Below, piece after piece: positions 7,190 to 11,368 of a DNA stretch of 11,368 nt. The stretch covers positions 1-11,368 of the forward strand of contig DKTR01000012.1 in assembly GCA_002473385.1 (NCBI GenBank). Reading direction: 5' to 3'. Made by a program: the position numbers and the translations under genes. The notes beneath the pieces are model-generated. The model was not told where the DNA came from and ran no database searches. It worked only from the letters and a program-made list of their open reading frames with translations. The DNA is from Lachnospiraceae bacterium UBA7225. GTDB lineage: Bacteria > Bacillota > Clostridia > Lachnospirales > Lachnospiraceae. Every line of letters starts with the position of its first letter. The stretch's first letter is position 1.

Positions 7190-8014
7190 TCAACCTTTTA
7201 CTGCGCCCGAAGTAATCCCCTGAATGATATACTTTTGGAAAAACGTAAAAATAAAAACCGGTGGAATAATTCCAATCAATGAAGCTGCCGCCATAATATG
7301 CCACCGGATCGTCGTATCACTCAGCAGACTGTATACTGTCAGCGTCAACGGATATTTATTTGCTTCTGTGAGTAAAAAAAGCGGAACCACAAATTCATTA
7401 TAGCTGTTTACAAATACAAAAATTGCTCCGACCGCAATGCCCGGACCGCTGATCGGCAGAATAACACGCAGAAGAAGCTGCACATAGCTGCATCCATCCA
7501 GTGCAGCCGCCTCCTCCAGTTCTATCGGAAGTGTTGAAAAATATCCATGCAATATAGTAACGACCAATGCAAGATTAATGCCTGTCAGCACAAGAATCAT
7601 CCCACCCCGTGAATTCAATAATCCCAGAGACTGAAACATCCTGTACAGAGTTGGTAAAATAACAATGCCTGCCATCATCTGCGTCATCAGCAGAATAAAC
7701 ATCATTGCCTGCCGGTACTGAAACCGGTATTTTGCCAGCACATAAGCTGCCGGCACTGCAACCAGCGTCGTCATAGCCGTTGCGCAGCATGCATACAAAA
7801 AGCTGTTCAATACATTTCGCCAGATTAGCTGAAACGCATCTATAAAGTTTTTAAATTCCAGATAATGCGGAAAAAGCTGCGGCTCCAGTATATTAGAATA
7901 CGGTGTAAGCGATACAATCAGCGCGGTATAAATCGGAGTAATGGCAAACACGCAGAAAATGACACACAACACGGCACGTACAATTTTCCCTGGCAGCGTT
8001 TTTTTGTTCATCAT
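7190..8014 (-). CDS. Carbohydrate ABC transporter permease, MalG type
   Basis: A 274-residue inner-membrane subunit of a CUT1-type importer. Hydrophobic segments are visible near 14-35, 72-94, 103-122, 138-158, 185-205 and 240-260, giving the expected six helices. The cytoplasmic EAA loop that docks the ATPase is at about 167-188 (EEAAALDGCSYVQLLL). The C-terminus ends QGITSGAVKG, a common MalG-family ending. The start codon overlaps the stop of the upstream permease in ATGA, with AAGGAGG upstream. A second ATG follows immediately, so the start could be one codon later. It should pair with the neighbouring MalF-type subunit. No ATPase gene is present, so a shared MsmK/UgpC-like ATPase encoded elsewhere is likely. 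Confidence 0.93.
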   Translation of the reverse strand: MMNKKTLPGKIVRAVLCVIFCVFAITPIYTALIVSLTPYSNILEPQLFPHYLEFKNFIDAFQLIWRNVLNSFLYACCATAMTTLVAVPAAYVLAKYRFQYRQAMMFILLMTQMMAGIVILPTLYRMFQSLGLLNSRGGMILVLTGINLALVVTILHGYFSTLPIELEEAAALDGCSYVQLLLRVILPISGPGIAVGAIFVFVNSYNEFVVPLFLLTEANKYPLTLTVYSLLSDTTIRWHIMAAASLIGIIPPVFIFTFFQKYIIQGITSGAVKG

Positions 8015-8874
8015 GCCTTTTCCTCCTTATTCATAATTTTCCAGTAAATAATTGTTATTACAACAAGTACCAGGATTGCAATCAGCGACCATGCGGAGGC
8101 TGTACCAAGATTTTTCATACTGAACATTTCCTGATAGATATGCATAGAAATTGTTTTTGTCGCATTGACCGGTCCGCCGCCAGTCATTCCAAAAATAATA
8201 TCAAACACCAGAAACGTCCAAACAATAAGAACAATAAAAGTGCTTCCGGTAATTGCTTTCAGATTTGGAATCGTAATATACCAGAACCTCTGTATTGTAC
8301 CGGCTCCATCAATACACGCCTGCTCATACTGCTCCTGCGGGATGGTCGTCAGTGCCGAATAATAATTCATAAACGCAAACGGCATTGCACGCCAGACACG
8401 TGCCAGAATTACAGAAAACAAAGCCATATCAATTCCCAGAAATGTAATTGAGTTTTCAACCAATCCCAGCTTCTTTAGTAAAACATTGATAATACCAAAA
8501 TCGGGATTATACACAAACCGCCAGCAGGATGCCACAATAATCAGCGGAATCGCATACGGCAGCAGGTTGATTGCCACCACCGCTTTTTTCCCCCGGAAGT
8601 TTTCCTTACATATCATAGCAATCATTAGTCCGAAAACCATCGCAGGAATAACTGATCCAAATGTCCAGATCAGAGTAATCATAACAGTTTTGGGAATATC
8701 GTTTTTAATAAGAATAAAGTTTTTCAGTCCCACAAACTGTCCTTTAGCGGAGCCTGTAAACCCCAGAAAGGCGCTGGTGCAGACCCTGAGCAATGGATAT
8801 CCATATACAAAACACAGAATAAGCACAAGCGGAAGCAATGATAAAATTATTTTTCTCCGCTGACTTCTTTTCAA
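8011..8874 (-). CDS. Carbohydrate ABC transporter permease, MalF type
   Basis: A 287-residue inner-membrane subunit. Hydrophobic segments lie near 9-30, 64-88, 98-120, 148-168, 208-230 and 262-281. The EAA-like loop is EQACIDGAGTIQRFWYITIP (184-203), and the periplasm-side MTGGGP motif (230-235) is typical of MalF/UgpA-type permeases. The start is TTG (8874-8872), with AGGGAGG nine bases upstream and no better in-frame start. The leader of this gene carries the intercistronic hairpin at 8907-8936. It overlaps the MalG-type gene by four bases, so the two permeases are probably made in equal amounts. Confidence 0.92.
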   Translation of the reverse strand: MKRSQRRKIILSLLPLVLILCFVYGYPLLRVCTSAFLGFTGSAKGQFVGLKNFILIKNDIPKTVMITLIWTFGSVIPAMVFGLMIAMICKENFRGKKAVVAINLLPYAIPLIIVASCWRFVYNPDFGIINVLLKKLGLVENSITFLGIDMALFSVILARVWRAMPFAFMNYYSALTTIPQEQYEQACIDGAGTIQRFWYITIPNLKAITGSTFIVLIVWTFLVFDIIFGMTGGGPVNATKTISMHIYQEMFSMKNLGTASAWSLIAILVLVVITIIYWKIMNKEEKA

Positions 8875-8906
8875 TCCAGAATGCCTCCCTTCTCCATAAA
8901 AAGATT

Positions 8907-8936
8907 GTCCAGACTGACGAAACGGTCAGTCTGGAC
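8907..8936 (-). terminator. Intercistronic hairpin between binding-protein and permease genes
   Basis: GTCCAGACTGAC (8907-8918) is perfectly complementary to GTCAGTCTGGAC (8925-8936): a 12-bp stem with a 6-nt loop and no mismatch. On the minus strand it is followed by AATC and then TTTTT. This fits a leaky terminator, or a 3'-end stabilising hairpin, that leaves more binding-protein mRNA than permease mRNA, as is common in ABC sugar operons. The U tract is offset by four bases, so termination is probably partial. It begins about ten bases after the binding-protein stop. Confidence 0.7.
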
Positions 8937-8946
8937 ATCGTACCGG

Positions 8947-10224
8947 TTACTGATTCCGCGCCGTTACACTCTCTGCTGCATCCGCTGCCGCTGCCAGAGC
9001 ATCCTCCGCTCCAAGCTGTCCCAGCACCAGCTGCTGCCAAACTTCCTCCAACGCAGTATAGTATGCCGCAGGAGTCGGACTGTCAGCACCAATCATACCG
9101 TATAAGGTATAATCCTGTGTTTCATCATAAAATACGCGCCAATAATCATACTGGAATGCCTCATTTTCAAACTCCGATTCATATAGCGGAGCAGAGCCGT
9201 ATGCCAGATGATGCGACTCCAGAATTTCCGGACTCATCAAAAACTCAATCAATTTTGCAGAAGCTTCTGCGGTCTCCTCACGTGTAGCAACCCAGCCATT
9301 TGTACCGGCCCACACGACCGTCTCTCCTTCCTCTTTCTGCGGAACAGCTGCAACTCCAATCGGGCTTTCATCCAGATTTTCTCCATATGCCCCCGTGAAC
9401 GCGGCCACTGCCCATGGTCCATCAATAATCATGCCGATCTGCCCATCTCTCAGAAGCGGGCGAAGCTCTCCTCGTCCATATTCTGTCGGAGATTCCTGAA
9501 TGTAAGGCAGAAGCTGTTCCACAAACTGCAGCGCCTCAAGCCCCGCCTCATTCTCAAACAATGGCATACTGTTTTCATCAAGAACCGGTGCATTCGTCGC
9601 CTGATTTATAAACAGACCGATAAATTCCTCCAGAACCTCTGAGCCTGTGATCGCCGGAATTCCAAGACCCGGGACTCCCGCATTCTCCGTAATGGTCTTT
9701 GCCGCCCCCAGAAGCTCCTCCCATGTTTCCGGGGGATTCTCAGGATCCAGACCTGCCGTTTCGAACACATCCTTATTATAACAAAGGGCAAAGGAGTCTA
9801 CACTACTAGGAACATAGTAAATTCCTTCCATACTGTCCGCTTTCACAAGATTCCATACGCTATCAGGTATCTGTGCGAAAAACTCTTCATCCAGATGGTT
9901 CTCCAGATTTACCAGGCAGTCATGTGCCGAAGAATCATTTAATTTATTATCCCACCAGAAAACGACATCCGGCTGGGTTCCCGCCTCAAAAGAGGTCGGA
10001 TATTTCTGTATCCACCCTGCCCAGGATTCATACATTATCTCCACTTCAATATCCGGATTTTCGGCTTCAAACTGCTCAACTGCAGGTTCCAGAAACGACG
10101 CTACTTTCTCCTGGTCTCCCGGACGGAGTACGGTAATCTTCGTGGTTTCCGAAGCGCCGCAGCCTAAAACCATACTACCTGCCAGAATACCGCCGGTTAA
10201 TATCGCACAAATTATTTTTTTCAT
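8947..10224 (-). CDS. ABC transporter extracellular solute-binding lipoprotein, family 1
   Basis: A 425-residue sugar-type binding protein (SBP_bac_1 fold). The first 22 residues are a lipoprotein signal peptide: KK after Met, a hydrophobic core, and lipobox VLGC with the lipidated cysteine C22. The mature protein would be anchored outside the membrane. Typical family features follow: ITVLRPGDQ near the mature start, FEAENPDIEVEI, QPDVVFWWDN, YYVPSSVDSFALCYN, and DGPWAVAAF in the second lobe. The many tryptophan and tyrosine residues suit stacking on a sugar ring, but the ligand is unknown. The start has AGGGAGGG about ten bases upstream. It is followed by the hairpin at 8907-8936 and then the two permeases, so it would deliver the ligand to them. 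Confidence 0.93.
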   Translation of the reverse strand: MKKIICAILTGGILAGSMVLGCGASETTKITVLRPGDQEKVASFLEPAVEQFEAENPDIEVEIMYESWAGWIQKYPTSFEAGTQPDVVFWWDNKLNDSSAHDCLVNLENHLDEEFFAQIPDSVWNLVKADSMEGIYYVPSSVDSFALCYNKDVFETAGLDPENPPETWEELLGAAKTITENAGVPGLGIPAITGSEVLEEFIGLFINQATNAPVLDENSMPLFENEAGLEALQFVEQLLPYIQESPTEYGRGELRPLLRDGQIGMIIDGPWAVAAFTGAYGENLDESPIGVAAVPQKEEGETVVWAGTNGWVATREETAEASAKLIEFLMSPEILESHHLAYGSAPLYESEFENEAFQYDYWRVFYDETQDYTLYGMIGADSPTPAAYYTALEEVWQQLVLGQLGAEDALAAAADAAESVTARNQ

Positions 10225-10273
10225 ATGAAATTATCCCTCCCTTGCACATTTGTAATTCTTCTGCCAGTATCTG

Positions 10274-11191
10274 TTACACAAGATAACCGAAATGCTTCAA
10301 TGTATTTTTCAGACGCGCCATTGTCTCTTCCGGAAGTTCGGACAATACCGGTTTACGACAATAGCCAGCATCCACACCGCGCAGCTTCAGTCCTTCTTTA
10401 ATAATCTGCAGCCAGAGAATATCGCCATTTGAATCAGCCTCGGAGAACAAATGCAGATACGGCCATACCTTTTCTTCCTGTGCCTTCATCGCCTCTGCCG
10501 TCTTCTTCGCAGATGCCAGATTATAGACCTCTGTGTTTTCTGCCGGGAACAGGTTTCCGGTTCCGCATACCCAGCCGTCTGTCCAACAGCTCAGACACTC
10601 TACCGGGCATACATCATAACCATAGAATACTGCAAAGTTATCATCTGTAAGTCTGCGCAGATTCTGCTGACGGTATACGTCTGCCTGACGTTCCTTCACA
10701 GCGTCGATGCAGCCTTCATTATACAGCTTCGCCATAAATGCATCGCTCATAAGTACGGTGGAATAATACGGATTATGATACAGCATTACCGGAATATTAA
10801 TTGCATCATGAACCGCTTTATAATGTCCAAAAAGCTCCTTTTCGTTCGGTCCCATGTACCACGGTGTAACTGCCATGATACCATCTGCCCCGTCACTTTC
10901 AGCGGCCTTCGACATATCCACCACATCTGTTGTGCGGTATGCACCCGTGGAAGCAACAACCTTCAGCCCGTTATCATGACCTGCTTCTATATATGCTTTA
11001 TTTACAGCAATCTGCTCCTCTTTTGTCAGAGCAATCATTTCACCTGTGGAACCGGATGGAATAATGCCGGTAACACCGTTTTCTCCTAAAAACTTTGCAA
11101 CTTCTTTAATTCCCTGAAAATTAATGGATTCGTCCTTGTTAAAAGGTGTGATTACTGGAATATATATTCCTGTTAGTTTCTCTCTTGCCAT
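10274..11191 (-). CDS. DHDPS/N-acetylneuraminate-lyase family aldolase or dehydratase
   Basis: A 305-residue class I TIM-barrel lyase of the DapA/NanA family. The 2-oxo-acid carboxylate loop PSGSTGE (45-51), the catalytic tyrosine Y138 in YHNPYYST, and the Schiff-base lysine K166 in DAVKERQ are all present. The arginine that DapA uses for aspartate semialdehyde (R138, five residues after its tyrosine) is Y143 here, so lysine biosynthesis is unlikely. An aldolase giving pyruvate plus an aldehyde, or a 2-keto-3-deoxy acid dehydratase, fits better. The YHNPYYST motif matches neither the KDG-aldolase nor the NanA motif as I know them. It is the first gene of the operon; ATG has AAGGAGA upstream. 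A catabolic role on the product of the downstream genes is inferred. Confidence 0.88.
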   Translation of the reverse strand: MAREKLTGIYIPVITPFNKDESINFQGIKEVAKFLGENGVTGIIPSGSTGEMIALTKEEQIAVNKAYIEAGHDNGLKVVASTGAYRTTDVVDMSKAAESDGADGIMAVTPWYMGPNEKELFGHYKAVHDAINIPVMLYHNPYYSTVLMSDAFMAKLYNEGCIDAVKERQADVYRQQNLRRLTDDNFAVFYGYDVCPVECLSCWTDGWVCGTGNLFPAENTEVYNLASAKKTAEAMKAQEEKVWPYLHLFSEADSNGDILWLQIIKEGLKLRGVDAGYCRKPVLSELPEETMARLKNTLKHFGYLV

Positions 11192-11273
11192 ATTTTTTCT
11201 CCTTTTTCCCTTTCTTTTTTTAAACAGTTATTCCATATTTTCTTTATTCATTTTTCTTTCCGTCTCTTTGCAT

Positions 11274-11321
11274 AGGCGCCTCATCAAAGAATTGGTTCTT
11301 TTTGTTCGGAATGACTATTCC
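11274..11321. promoter_or_regulatory. Cluster of inverted repeats in the operon leader (putative operators)
   Basis: Three dyads sit just downstream of the promoter: GGAAT-gact-ATTCC (11308-11321), AAAGAA-ttgg-TTCTTT (11286-11301) and the perfect octamer AGGCGCCT (11274-11281). The first two centres are 21 bp apart, two helical turns. Their position over and after the expected start site suits repressor binding. I could not match them to a known operator; the middle dyad is A/T-rich enough to arise by chance. Confidence 0.4.
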
Positions 11322-11330
11322 TTGTTTTCA

Positions 11331-11359
11331 ATAATACTACGATATCCAGTTTCTGTCAA
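11331..11359 (-). promoter_or_regulatory. Promoter of the nine-gene operon
   Basis: On the minus strand, a perfect -35 TTGACA (11354-11359) and a -10 TATTAT (11331-11336) are separated by 17 bp. Transcription would start near 11324, leaving a leader of about 130 nt before the lyase ATG. No comparable promoter was noticed inside the operon, though internal ones cannot be excluded. Confidence 0.8.
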
Positions 11360-11368
11360 CCATTATTT

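Noticed and set aside
10274..11191. Lysine-biosynthesis dapA
   Set aside because: The arginine needed for aspartate semialdehyde is replaced by Y143, and the gene heads a catabolic transporter operon.
6080..11191. Sialic acid or 2,7-anhydro-sialic acid operon (binding protein, two permeases, Gfo oxidoreductase, NAL-family lyase)
   Set aside because: The gene order is reminiscent, but no nanE or nanK is present, the lyase motif is not NanA-like, and LarA plus a hydroxyacid dehydrogenase has no place in that route. It remains a weak alternative.

Overview
The window looks like chromosomal DNA from a Gram-positive Firmicute, most likely a gut-type Clostridia/Lachnospiraceae member. The grounds are strong AGGAGG-type ribosome binding sites, GTG and TTG starts beside ATG, sigma-A-like promoters, a lipoprotein solute-binding protein, and an ABC importer without its own ATPase. 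The genus is inferred from style, not from a marker gene.

Layout. (1) 1-1673, plus strand: one transcription unit with a near-consensus promoter overlaid by four direct repeats of TTGAACTT. It encodes an AlaA-type alanine transaminase carrying an in-frame N-terminal XRE helix-turn-helix domain, and it ends in a rho-independent terminator. A well-placed internal ribosome binding site and ATG could also yield the aminotransferase alone. (2) 1711-11359, minus strand: a convergent nine-gene operon reading right to left. It starts at a TTGACA-17-TATTAT promoter with a roughly 130-nt leader. The order is a DHDPS/NAL-family lyase, an ABC sugar-binding lipoprotein, two MalF/MalG-type permeases, a Gfo/Idh/MocA dehydrogenase, a LarA-family nickel-pincer hydroxyacid racemase/epimerase, a GlpA-like FAD dehydrogenase with a BFD-type [2Fe-2S] domain, a second FAD/NAD oxidoreductase, and a small DUF1667 cysteine protein. 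A 12-bp perfect hairpin lies between the binding-protein gene and the first permease gene.

How the genes may work together (inference). The importer brings in a sugar, sugar acid or related polyol. The Gfo-type enzyme oxidises it. LarA inverts the C2 hydroxyl of a 2-hydroxy acid. The GlpA-like/oxidoreductase/DUF1667 trio oxidises that hydroxy acid or a related polyol phosphate and passes the electrons on. The DHDPS-family enzyme cleaves or dehydrates a 2-oxo acid. The last four genes (larA-like to DUF1667) are joined by overlaps or zero spacing, which suggests a 'racemise, then oxidise' module. No ATPase, larBCE cofactor-maturation gene, sugar-acid dehydratase or dedicated regulator of this operon lies in the window.
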